From the NCBI RefSeq assembly GCF_039540375.1, contig NZ_BAABEX010000029.1:1-64000 (forward strand): a DNA stretch of 64,000 bases, written 5' to 3'. Positions 19,058-26,750 of the stretch are shown here, in pieces; position 1 is the stretch's first letter, and the number at the start of each line of letters is the position of its first letter. This DNA is from Acidovorax_G lacteus. Lineage in GTDB: Bacteria > Pseudomonadota > Gammaproteobacteria > Burkholderiales > Burkholderiaceae_C. A program made the position numbers and the translations under genes. The notes beneath the pieces were generated by a model, which saw nothing but the letters and a program-made list of their open reading frames with translations, ran no database searches and was not told the origin of the DNA.

Positions 19058-19206
19058 GCAACACCCCCCTGAGACGCTTCGCGCCTTTCCCCCGCTATCG
19101 CATGGCTGTGCAACGCGGGCCCGGGGCCGAAGCCCACGCGGCGGGGCGGCCCTGGCGCGGCTGCCCCGGCCTGGTGAGCGACAGTTTCGTGCCGTGGACC
19201 ACTGAG
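19058..19206 (+). repeat. lolC-lolD spacer with a probable dispersed palindromic repeat
   Basis: The 149-bp gap is unusually long for a LolC-LolD pair. It contains C-rich and G-rich blocks with hairpin potential: GCGGGGCGGCC and GCGGCTGCCCCG around 19140-19172. The opening CACCCCCCTGAGACGCTTCG resembles short interspersed sequences I associate with Comamonadaceae intergenic regions. Copy number cannot be checked from one window. Confidence 0.4.
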
Positions 19207-19899
19207 ATGAACGCTGAAAAAAATGCCGTGGTGCTGGAAGCCCGCGGCCTGACCAAACGCTTCACCGAAGGCCGGCTCGATGTGACGGTGCTGCACGGCA
19301 TCGACCTGCAGGTGCGCGCGGGCGAAACCCTGGCCATCGTCGGCGCATCGGGTTCCGGCAAGAGCACGTTGCTGCACCTGCTGGGCGGGCTGGACGCGCC
19401 CACCGCGGGCAGCGTGTGGCTGCAGGGCCAGGCGCTGCACAGCCTGTCGGCCACGCAGCAGGGCGCGCTGCGCAATGCGCACCTGGGCTTTGTGTACCAG
19501 TTCCACCACCTGCTGCCCGAGTTCAGCGCGCTCGACAACGTGGCCATGCCGCTGCGCATCCGCCGCGACACCCTGGCCGACGCCCGCGCCCAGGCGGCGC
19601 GCGTGCTCGAATCCGTGGGCCTGGCCGAACGCCTGCACCACCGCCCGGCCGAACTGTCGGGCGGCGAACGCCAGCGTGTGGCGATTGCGCGTGCGCTGGT
19701 CACCCGCCCGGCCTGCGTGCTGGCCGACGAACCCACCGGCAACCTTGATCGCAGCACGGCTGACGGCGTGTTTGCGCTGATGCTGCAGCGTGCGCGCGAA
19801 CAGGGCACGGCCTTTGTGCTGGTGACGCACGACGAAAGCCTGGCGGCGCGGTGTGATCGGGTGCTGCGGCTGGTGCAGGGGCGGCTGGCGGGGGCTTGA
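19207..19899 (+). CDS. lolD: Lipoprotein-releasing system ATP-binding protein LolD
   Basis: A 230-residue ABC ATPase that powers lipoprotein release through LolC/E. Walker A is GASGSGKST, the signature LSGGERQR, Walker B VLADEPTGNLD and the H-loop VTHD. QFHHLLPEFSALDNV is typical of LolD. The start is ATG at 19207 (MNAEKNAVVLEARGLTK), with only a weak ribosome site. It is separated from lolC by a repeat-containing gap. A structured repeat begins 11 nt after its stop. Confidence 0.96.
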   Translation: MNAEKNAVVLEARGLTKRFTEGRLDVTVLHGIDLQVRAGETLAIVGASGSGKSTLLHLLGGLDAPTAGSVWLQGQALHSLSATQQGALRNAHLGFVYQFHHLLPEFSALDNVAMPLRIRRDTLADARAQAARVLESVGLAERLHHRPAELSGGERQRVAIARALVTRPACVLADEPTGNLDRSTADGVFALMLQRAREQGTAFVLVTHDESLAARCDRVLRLVQGRLAGA

Positions 19900-19910
19900 G
19901 GTGTTTTGGG

Positions 19911-20348
19911 CTGCTTGTGCTTGTTTCTTGAGCACGAGCAGCTATCAAATTAATAGCAATTGTCTCGGTTGGGCTGGTTGGCGGTGGTTGTCCGCTGTTC
20001 TTGTGCTGTGTTCCGGAGCCTGGATGTGCGCCCGGCGGCGCAGTGACTTTCTTTTGGGTCGCCAAAAGAAAGTCACCAAAGAAAAGGCGACCCTACAGGC
20101 TGCGACCCCAGACGCACGGGAGTGCGTCTGGGGCAACCTGCGGTGCTCGCGCCTGGGGTGCGCCGCATAACTCACTGCGCGCCTGCAGCGCTGCGTTCGG
20201 ACAAATGCGGCGAGTCAGTTGACGAAGCCTGCGTGTCCTTCGGCACGCAGGCCACCCCAGGCGCTGCGCTCCTCGGCGCATCCTGAAGGGGGTGGGGAGA
20301 CGGGCCATCGCTGCGCTCGGCCCAACGAGGGCATCACCGCTGTGGGCC
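19911..20348 (+). repeat. Structured repeat unit, copy A (sense to lolD)
   Basis: A non-coding unit of ~430 bp. In order: a hairpin with the ATAGC..AATAGC repeat (19911-19957); TGTGCGCCCGGCGGCGCA (20025-20042); a perfect 15-bp hairpin with GTCG loop (20043-20076), followed by GGCGACCC (20086-20093), which is complementary to the loop region; a perfect 12-bp hairpin (20106-20133); a 7-bp stem (20162-20168 with 20205-20211) around a conserved loop; and a perfect 9-bp hairpin with loop TCCTTCGG (20227-20252). A second copy lies inverted at 20349-20770. Short frames across it show no protein family, so I treat it as non-coding DNA/RNA structure. Confidence 0.8.
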
Positions 20349-20770
20349 TATGCATCGGCAGGGCGGCTGCGCCGCCCGGGAGTCGGCGTCACTGCGCAGC
20401 AGCAGCCGACCCCTCTGGCCCCTCGGCTGCGACGAGGAGCGCAAGGCGCGGGGCGCGCGGGTGTGCCGCAGGACACACCCGCATCGTGGTCTGGCTTGCT
20501 GCGGTTGTCCGAGCGGAGCGCGATCAGCGCGCAGCGAGTTCCGCAGCACGCCCCGCGACCGAGCACCGCAGGGTGCCCACAGCGAAGCGCAGGGACGCAG
20601 ACGTGGGGTCGCCTTTTCTTTGCCTTCTTTCTTTTGGCGACCCAAAAGAAAGAAGGTGCGCCGCCGGGCGCACATCCCGGCCTCAGACCACAGCACAAGC
20701 AATCGGCAAACTAACGCCACCAACAACCAAATGCTACGAATTTAATAGCTGCTCGTGCTTGTCAAATAAG
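20349..20770 (-). repeat. Structured repeat unit, copy B (sense to the VWA operon)
   Basis: An inverted copy of the unit at 19911-20348; read on the minus strand the elements come in the same order. Hairpins: 15-bp stem at 20623-20656 with loop GTCG on the minus strand; 7-bp stem at 20498-20504 with 20541-20547; 9-bp stem at 20457-20482 with loop TCCTGCGG (minus strand). The stems differ in sequence from copy A but stay fully paired, while the loops are nearly identical. The 12-bp hairpin of copy A is less well kept here. The outer end (20733-20770) carries the AATAGC repeat. The two copies meet at about 20348. Confidence 0.8.
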
Positions 20771-20808
20771 CACAAACACCCCGAAACGCTGCTTCTTCTT
20801 GATGGACA

Positions 20809-20835
20809 GGCACAAGCAGCTATCAAAAAAATAGC
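20809..20835 (-). repeat. Additional AATAGC-type short repeat
   Basis: A further copy of the core (CACAAGCAGCTATC, A-run, ATAGC) lies 17 bp after the VWA gene stop. Its ACAAGCAGCTAT can pair with ATAGCTGCtcGTGCTTGT at 20745-20762, which would make a hairpin with a ~50-nt loop at the end of the VWA operon transcript. Confidence 0.6.
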
Positions 20836-20851
20836 GTCCAGTCCTGTCCTA

Positions 20852-21895
20852 TCAGGCCACCCGCCCAAACCACCACAGCGACAACCCGCCAGCCATCAGC
20901 ACCAGCAACGCCCCGGCCAGCGCAAACAGCCCCGAGACCTCCGTCTCGCGCTTTTCCACTGTCAGGCGGGTGCTCAGGGTTTCGTACACCTTGCGCAGGT
21001 CGGCCGCCGTGGCGGCGTGGAAGTACTCGGCCTGCGTGCGCACAGCGATGGCCTTGAGGGTTTCTTCGTCCAGCCGCACGCGCATGGACCAGCCCTCGAA
21101 TCCGATGGTTTCGCCCTGCAGCGTGCCCACGCCCACGGTGTACACGCGCACGCCGCGGTCGGCGGCCCATTTGGCGGCTTCGAGCGGGTCCACACCGGTG
21201 GTGCGCTGGCCGTCGGTCAGCATGATGATGGCGGCCGAGGTGTACGAGCCCGGCTCCACCGGCTTGAAGCCTTTGGCGGCGTCTTGCTGCAGCACTTCGT
21301 CCATCGACCGGGGGCGCATGGACTGCCGCCCGCCCAGGGCGGCGATGTCAATGCCTGCGTCGGGGAACAGCGTGGCCAGCGACAGCATGATGCCGTTGCC
21401 CGTGGCTGTGCCTCGCTGCAGCTGGAAGCTGTCGATGGCCTTGACCAGGTCTTCGTGGTTTTGCGTGGGCAACTGGGCCAGTTGGGCGCTGCCGGCAAAC
21501 GCGACGATGCCCACCTTCACATGGCGCGGTAGCTCGGCAATGAAGGCCTTCGCCGCCTCTTGTGCGGCGGTGATGCGGTCGGGCTGCACGTCGGTGGCGC
21601 GCATGCTGCCCGACACGTCCATGGCCAGGATCACGGTCTGGTCGCGCGAGGGCAGGGTGATCACGGCCATGGGCCGGGCCGCGGCCAGCAGCAGCGCCAC
21701 CAGGGCCAGCCACAGCAGCAGCGGCGGCACATGCCGGCGCCAGGGGCGCGATGCGTCCAAGGCTTCGCGCACCAGCGCCAAGTGCGAATACGCCACCGCC
21801 GCCTGCTTGCGCCGCCGCAATAGCCACACGTACAGCAGCACCAGCAGCGGGGCCAGGCACAGCAGCCAGAGCAGGGAGGGCCAGAGGAACACCAT
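20852..21895 (-). CDS. VWA-domain membrane protein (BatA-like)
   Basis: A 347-residue inner-membrane protein: TMs at about 5-25 and 57-74, a von Willebrand factor A domain facing one side of the membrane, and a C-terminal TM near 322-342. The MIDAS metal site is intact (D93, S95, S97 in DVSGSM; later threonine and LTDG). This is the BatA/aerotolerance arrangement. VWA proteins of MoxR operons usually work with the MoxR ATPase in maturing or remodelling other proteins. GGAGA precedes the ATG. It is the last gene of the HtrA-MoxR-DUF58-VWA run; no BatB, BatD or BatE genes follow. Confidence 0.93.
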   Translation of the reverse strand: MVFLWPSLLWLLCLAPLLVLLYVWLLRRRKQAAVAYSHLALVREALDASRPWRRHVPPLLLWLALVALLLAAARPMAVITLPSRDQTVILAMDVSGSMRATDVQPDRITAAQEAAKAFIAELPRHVKVGIVAFAGSAQLAQLPTQNHEDLVKAIDSFQLQRGTATGNGIMLSLATLFPDAGIDIAALGGRQSMRPRSMDEVLQQDAAKGFKPVEPGSYTSAAIIMLTDGQRTTGVDPLEAAKWAADRGVRVYTVGVGTLQGETIGFEGWSMRVRLDEETLKAIAVRTQAEYFHAATAADLRKVYETLSTRLTVEKRETEVSGLFALAGALLVLMAGGLSLWWFGRVA

Positions 21896-21919
21896 GGTCG
21901 GTCTCCGAAGATAGGGCGC

Positions 21920-23053
21920 TCAGGCAGGCGCTGCCTGGACGGCGGGGGTGGCCTGGGCGACCGGGGCGTTGGGCCAGGGCCGGCCTGCAGGCCAGCGCGG
22001 GCCGCCGCCACGAGGCAGGGGTTTGCGCCGCCGCAGCTCCATGAAGCGCAGCAGCGCGTCGGTCAGGTCGTCGGCGGTCGAGAGTTCGAGCGTGTCGGCC
22101 CCGGCGCGCGCCAGGCGCTCGCGCAGCGCGGTGTCACGGGCCTCGGCCAGCGCTGCAAAGCGCTGGCGCAGGCGGGTGTCCTGCGTGTCCACCGTCAGCA
22201 GTTCGCCGGTTTCGGCGTCGCGCAGCGTGAGCAGGCCCACGTTGGGCAGCGCCTGCTCGGTGGGGTCGAGCACGCGCACGGCCACCACGTCGTGCCGCTC
22301 GACCAGGCGGGCCAGCAGCGGCTCCCAGCCCGGACGGCTCAAAAAATCGGACACCACAAACACGGTGCTGCGCCGCTTGACGGTGGCCAGGCCCGCGCGC
22401 AGCAGCACGGCCAGGTCGGTGCCGGCTTCGGTGGCCGGTACCGGTGCCGGGGCCGGTGCGGTGGCGTTGCGGCCAAACCAGCGGCGCAGGGCCGTAGCGC
22501 GGGGGCTGGCGGGGGCCATGGGCCCGCTCGGCGCGTCGGCTTGCAGGCGGTGCAGCAGTTGCAGCACCTGCGCACGCCCGCTGCGCGGCGGCAGGCTGCG
22601 GTCGAGCGCACCAGTGGCCGCACGGGCCGCGTCGGCCCCATACAACAGCGCCCCCACGCGGTTGCCGTGGCGCGTGAGCAGGCGGGCGAGCACGCCCACA
22701 AAGCCGGTCAGCACATCGTGCTTGTCGTGCCCGGCCGGACCAAAGCGCACCGAGGCGCTGACATCCAGCAGAAACCAGGCCGCCATCTCGCGGTCTTCGC
22801 TGAACACGCGCACATGCGGCTGCTGCAGCCGTGCGGTCACGTTCCAGTCGATGTGGCGCACGTCGTCGTGCGGCTGGTATTCGCGCAGGTCGGCCAGGTC
22901 GAGGCCGCTGCCGCGCATCAGCGTGCGGTAGTCGCCCTGCAGCAACCCGTCCAGACGCCGTATCACGCGCCATTCGAGCCGGCGCAGCAGGCGCTCGGCC
23001 CGCGCCGACGCGCTGGGCATGGGGCCGTCAGGCGGCGCGCTGGGCGGTGTCAT
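21920..23053 (-). CDS. DUF58-domain protein of a MoxR operon
   Basis: A 377-residue cytoplasmic protein with the DUF58 signature LREYQPHDDVRHIDWNVTAR (residues 56-75) followed by a VWA-like region (WFLLDVSASVRFG, later VFVVSDFL). Members accompany MoxR ATPases and VWA proteins. A Pro/Ala-rich insertion lies around residues 175-210 and the C terminus is Pro/Ala-rich. Starting at 23053 it overlaps the end of moxR by 26 bp, implying coupling; ATG at 23020 is an alternative that removes the overlap. No strong Shine-Dalgarno precedes either. Confidence 0.92.
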   Translation of the reverse strand: MTPPSAPPDGPMPSASARAERLLRRLEWRVIRRLDGLLQGDYRTLMRGSGLDLADLREYQPHDDVRHIDWNVTARLQQPHVRVFSEDREMAAWFLLDVSASVRFGPAGHDKHDVLTGFVGVLARLLTRHGNRVGALLYGADAARAATGALDRSLPPRSGRAQVLQLLHRLQADAPSGPMAPASPRATALRRWFGRNATAPAPAPVPATEAGTDLAVLLRAGLATVKRRSTVFVVSDFLSRPGWEPLLARLVERHDVVAVRVLDPTEQALPNVGLLTLRDAETGELLTVDTQDTRLRQRFAALAEARDTALRERLARAGADTLELSTADDLTDALLRFMELRRRKPLPRGGGPRWPAGRPWPNAPVAQATPAVQAAPA

Positions 23054-24059
23054 GGTGCAGGGGCCGCGCGGGTGCGGGCAGGTGGGCCAGCAGGCGGGCC
23101 AGCACGGCGTCGGCGTCCAGCCCTTCGGACAGGGCTTCGTACGACAGCGACAGCCGATGGCGCAGCACGTCGGGAGCCAGGTCGGTCAGGTCTTCGGGCA
23201 GCACATAGGTGCGCCCACGCATCAGCGCCAGCGCCTGCGCACCTTCGGCCAGGTGGATGGTGGCGCGCGGGCTGGCGCCGCAGGCTATGCGCGGGGCCAG
23301 GTCGGGCAGGCCGCAGGCGCGCGGGTCTCGTGTGGCGGCCACCAGGCGCACCACGTACTGGAGCAGCGATGGGTCCACGTACACCGCCCGGCGCGCCGCC
23401 TGCAGGGCCGCCAGTTGCGCCATGCTGGCCACGGCGGCCACTTCCACCGCGGGTTCCAGTGCGCGCTGCGCGATCACGAACTCTTCTTCCTCGCTGGGGT
23501 AGCCGATCAGCACCTTCATCATGAAGCGGTCCACCTGCGCTTCGGGCAGCGCGTAGGTGCCTTCGGTTTCGATGGGGTTTTGCGTGGCCATCACCAGAAA
23601 GGGCTCGGGCACGCGGTGCGTTTCGCCGGCAATCGTCACCTGGCGCTCCTGCATCACCTCCAGCAGCGCGCTTTGCACTTTGGCAGGCGCGCGGTTGATC
23701 TCGTCGGCCAGCAGCAGGTGTGCAAACACCGGGCCCAGCGTGGTGCTGAACTCGCCGGTGCGCGGGTGGTAGATGCGCGTGCCCACCAAATCGGCGGGCA
23801 CCAGGTCGGGCGTGAACTGGATGCGCTTGAACTGGCCCTGCAGCGTGCGCGCCAGCGTCTTGATGGTGAGCGTCTTGGCCAGCCCAGGCACGCCCTCGAC
23901 CAGCAGGTGGCCCTGGGCGAGCAGTGCCACCATCACGCGTTCCAGAAAGCGGTCTTGCCCCACCACGACGCGCTTGACCTGGAACAGCACCTGTTCCATC
24001 AGCGCAGCCGTTTCGGCCGGGGTGGGCGTGGGTGACAGCGGGGCGGTGGGTGTGGTCAT
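23028..24059 (-). CDS. MoxR-family AAA+ ATPase
   Basis: A 343-residue AAA+ ATPase. Walker A is GVPGLAKT (56-63), Walker B LLLADE (D119, E120), sensor 1 MATQNP and the following TEGTYALPEAQVDRF are characteristic. MoxR proteins act as chaperone-like remodelling ATPases, typically with VWA partners encoded alongside, as here. The gene lies 36 bp after the protease gene and overlaps the DUF58 gene, so all four genes are probably one transcript. Confidence 0.96.
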   Translation of the reverse strand: MTTPTAPLSPTPTPAETAALMEQVLFQVKRVVVGQDRFLERVMVALLAQGHLLVEGVPGLAKTLTIKTLARTLQGQFKRIQFTPDLVPADLVGTRIYHPRTGEFSTTLGPVFAHLLLADEINRAPAKVQSALLEVMQERQVTIAGETHRVPEPFLVMATQNPIETEGTYALPEAQVDRFMMKVLIGYPSEEEEFVIAQRALEPAVEVAAVASMAQLAALQAARRAVYVDPSLLQYVVRLVAATRDPRACGLPDLAPRIACGASPRATIHLAEGAQALALMRGRTYVLPEDLTDLAPDVLRHRLSLSYEALSEGLDADAVLARLLAHLPAPARPLHHDTAQRAA

Positions 24060-24095
24060 GGGGCTCCTTGTGCGCTGGGCGAAGGGGAAGGGCGG

Positions 24096-25034
24096 TCAGA
24101 ACGGCGGCATGCCGGCGGCCGAGGCGGCGTTCTCGATGGGCACGGCAAACCCGATGCCAATGAACGTGCGGGCCGGCGTGGGGTTGAGGATGGCGGTGAC
24201 GATGCCCACCACCTCGCCGTCCATGGTGACCAGCGGTCCGCCCGAATTGCCCGGGTTGGCTGCCGCGTCGAACTGGATCAGGTTGCTCATCTGCCGCTTG
24301 CCCTCGGGCGAGGTGAATTCGCGCTGCAGGCCCGACACCACACCGGACGACACCGAGGGCCCAATGCCGAACGGAAAGCCGACGGCCACCACCTGGTCGC
24401 CGGGCTGCAGGTCTTGCGTGCTGCGCATGGTGGCGGCCTGCAGGTCGTCGGGCAGTTTGTGGGCTTGCAGCACCGCCAGGTCGTTCTCGGGCTGCGCGCC
24501 GGTGATGCTGGCGGTGGATTCGGTGCCGTCGTGGAAGGTCACCAGCACCCGGTCGGCGCCAGCCACCACATGCAGGTTGGTGAGGATCACGCCCTTGTCC
24601 ACAATCACCACGCCGGTGCCGATGCCGCGCTCTTCCTCCTTGTCGCCCTTGCCTTTGCCCATGCCGACCACCCGCACCACCGAGGGCATCACGGCTTCGG
24701 CGGCCCGCGTGGCGGCCGAGGGCAGGGTTTGGGTCTGCAGCGTGCGCAGCACGGCGGCGTCGATCGCCTCCTGGCTGGGCATGCGGGCATTGCCGGCAGG
24801 TGCGCGCAGCAGGCTGGCACTCAGCAGGGCTGCCAGTGCCAGCACCGCCAGCCACAGCCACCGGTCGGGCCGCTGCCAAGGGGCTTGCGAAGCACCACGG
24901 GGCGAGGCATCGGCAGCGGCCGATGGCGCTGCGGGTGCGGTGGCCGGTGCGGCAGTGTCCGCGGGCGCAAACGCATCGGCCGCAGCGGGGGGCGCAGCAC
25001 GGCGGGAGGGGCTGTAGCGGGCGGGCCGGGGCAT
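24096..25034 (-). CDS. Membrane-anchored HtrA-like serine protease lacking a PDZ domain
   Basis: A 312-residue protein. An Ala/Pro-rich N-terminal stretch of about 57 residues precedes a single TM (58-78), then a trypsin-like protease domain. The catalytic triad is intact: H155 in LTNLHVVAG, D185 in ENDLAVLQ, S264 in NPGNSGGPL. The protein ends right after the protease domain (GIGFAVPIE), so there is no PDZ domain, unlike DegP, DegQ or DegS. The TM places the protease in the periplasm. GAGGTG sits before the ATG at 25034. It is the first gene of the MoxR operon. Confidence 0.93.
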   Translation of the reverse strand: MPRPARYSPSRRAAPPAAADAFAPADTAAPATAPAAPSAAADASPRGASQAPWQRPDRWLWLAVLALAALLSASLLRAPAGNARMPSQEAIDAAVLRTLQTQTLPSAATRAAEAVMPSVVRVVGMGKGKGDKEEERGIGTGVVIVDKGVILTNLHVVAGADRVLVTFHDGTESTASITGAQPENDLAVLQAHKLPDDLQAATMRSTQDLQPGDQVVAVGFPFGIGPSVSSGVVSGLQREFTSPEGKRQMSNLIQFDAAANPGNSGGPLVTMDGEVVGIVTAILNPTPARTFIGIGFAVPIENAASAAGMPPF

Positions 25035-25279
25035 CGAACACCTCGATCGCGGTAACACCTCAAAAACCCCGCGACATGGCCGCAAGGCGCTGCGTGCAAT
25101 CGGCCGCCCCGACACGCCGGCCCGTGCAAAGGCCGGGCACCCCGGCGACCAGAGTGCGCGTGGATTTGAAGGTAGCACGGATCGCGCCAGTGCGCACCTC
25201 CGTCGGGCGGGCGTCTGACCGCAGCGCGGGGGCTTGGCAGGCGGGGCGGCGGGGCTGGAGATTGCGGCATCATCCCGCC

Positions 25280-26131
25280 ATGCCGCTGTGGATCGATACG
25301 CACTGCCATCTGGACGCCCCCGAGTTCGACGCCGACGCCGCACAGGTGCGCGCGTCGGCCCGGGCCGCCGGGGTACACCACTGCGTGATACCGGCTGTTG
25401 AGCGCGCCAATTGGCCTGCCGTGCAGGCCCTGGCCCATGCGCAGGGCGACAGCTATGCCCTGGGCATCCATCCGCTCTACACGCCACGGGCGGCCATGGA
25501 AGACCTGGACCGTCTGCAGCAGGCACTGCAGGTCGCGCGGAATGACCCGCGTCTGGTGGCGGTGGGCGAAATCGGCCTGGACGGGTTTGTGTCCGGCCTG
25601 GACTGGGCGCGGCAGGAGCATTTCTATGCCGCACAGCTGCGGCTGGCGCGCGACGCTGGCTTGCCCGTGATCCTGCATGTGCGCAAGTCGGCCGACGGGC
25701 TGCTCAAGCATCTGCGGCGCATGGCGGTGCCCGGGGGCATTGCCCATGCCTTCAATGGCAGTCTGCAGCAGGCGCGCGCGTTTGTGGACATGGGCTTCAA
25801 GCTCGGCTTTGGTGGTGCCGTGACGTTTGACCGTGCGCTGCAGTTGCGCCGTCTGCTCGAGTGGCTACCGGCCGATGCGCTGGTGCTGGAAACCGATGCC
25901 CCCGACATCCCGCCCCATTGGCTGTATGCCACCGCTGCCGCGCGCACGGCCGGGCAACCGCAGGGGCGCAACACCCCGGCGGAGCTGCCCCGTATTGGTG
26001 CGGTGGTGGCGGCGCTGCGCGGCGAATCGGTCGATGCCCTGGCCCGCCAGACCACCGCCAATGCCTGCGCGGCCTTGCCCCGGCTGCAGGCCTTGCTGAA
26101 CACGTCCGGGGTCGTGGAGGCCGCCGCATGA
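25280..26131 (+). CDS. TatD-family metal-dependent hydrolase
   Basis: A 283-residue amidohydrolase-fold nuclease/hydrolase. Metal ligands: H8 and H10 (IDTHCHLD), E in VAVGEIGLDG, H in LHVRKSADGL, H in GIAHAFNG and D in LVLETDAPDIPP. TatD relatives have 3'-5' exonuclease or deoxynuclease activity; this one belongs to the YcfH/YjjV group, closer to YjjV by its PPHWLY segment. It is divergent from the protease gene and overlaps the next gene by 4 nt (ATGA), so the two are coupled. Confidence 0.93.
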   Translation: MPLWIDTHCHLDAPEFDADAAQVRASARAAGVHHCVIPAVERANWPAVQALAHAQGDSYALGIHPLYTPRAAMEDLDRLQQALQVARNDPRLVAVGEIGLDGFVSGLDWARQEHFYAAQLRLARDAGLPVILHVRKSADGLLKHLRRMAVPGGIAHAFNGSLQQARAFVDMGFKLGFGGAVTFDRALQLRRLLEWLPADALVLETDAPDIPPHWLYATAAARTAGQPQGRNTPAELPRIGAVVAALRGESVDALARQTTANACAALPRLQALLNTSGVVEAAA

Positions 26132-26706
26132 CAGCCCGTCGGCCCCCGGAGGCTGCACCCACTGCCGGCCCCCGCCTGGTGGGGCTTGCGCCGGTGGTGG
26201 CGCAGCACACGCGCGTGCTGGTGCTGGGCAGCTTTCCAGGGGCGGCGTCGCTGCGCCAGCAGCAGTACTACGCCCATCCGCAGAACCATTTCTGGCGCAT
26301 CCTGCAGTCGCTGTGGCCCCAGCACCCGTTGCCGGGCGCTGACCAGTACCCGGCCCGCTGCGCCTGGCTGCTGGACCGTGGCCTGGGCCTGTGGGACGTG
26401 TATGCAGCCTGCGAGCGCGAGGGCAGCCTCGACAGCGCGATCCGCGCGGCCGAAGTCAACGACTTTGCGATGCTGCGGCAGGTATGCTCGGAGCTTTGTG
26501 CGGTGGCCCACAACGGAGCCGAGAGCTTTCGCCATGCGCCGCGTGTGCTGCAATCGCTGGGGGCCGGTGGCGCGCAGCCCGCGGTGGCCTCGGTGCGACT
26601 GCCGTCCACCAGCCCGGCCAATGCGTCCTGGAGCTTCGAGCGCAAGCGCCAGGCCTGGGCCGAATGCATGGCGCAACACGGCCTTTTGCCGACACCCAAC
26701 GCCTGA
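26128..26706 (+). CDS. DNA-deoxyinosine glycosylase (uracil-DNA glycosylase superfamily)
   Basis: A 192-residue member of the family 6 (HDG) branch of the UDG superfamily. It has the active-site segment VLVLGSFPGAASLRQQQYYA followed by HPQNHFWRIL, and the C-terminal LPSTSPAN motif that contacts the DNA minor groove. The enzyme removes hypoxanthine produced by adenine deamination. An ATGA overlap couples it to the TatD-like nuclease gene, a plausible DNA-repair pairing. Length is typical. Confidence 0.92.
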   Translation: MTARRPPEAAPTAGPRLVGLAPVVAQHTRVLVLGSFPGAASLRQQQYYAHPQNHFWRILQSLWPQHPLPGADQYPARCAWLLDRGLGLWDVYAACEREGSLDSAIRAAEVNDFAMLRQVCSELCAVAHNGAESFRHAPRVLQSLGAGGAQPAVASVRLPSTSPANASWSFERKRQAWAECMAQHGLLPTPNA

Positions 26707-26750
26707 CCGCACCGTTTTACGGCTCCGCAAGGGCCCTCACGCATCTATCC

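Noticed and set aside
19911..20770. Insertion sequence or MITE interpretation of the palindromic block
   Set aside because: There is no transposase frame, no target-site duplication that I can see, and the arms diverge with compensated stem changes. This fits two separate structured units better than terminal inverted repeats of one mobile element, although an old mobile origin cannot be excluded.
20219..21532. Long open frames across the 20.2-20.8 kb repeat block and antisense to the VWA gene
   Set aside because: They are Arg/Ala/Pro-rich, have no ribosome site or family resemblance, and run through hairpins whose stems are conserved as DNA pairs, not as codons. The part beyond 20852 is antisense to a clear VWA gene.
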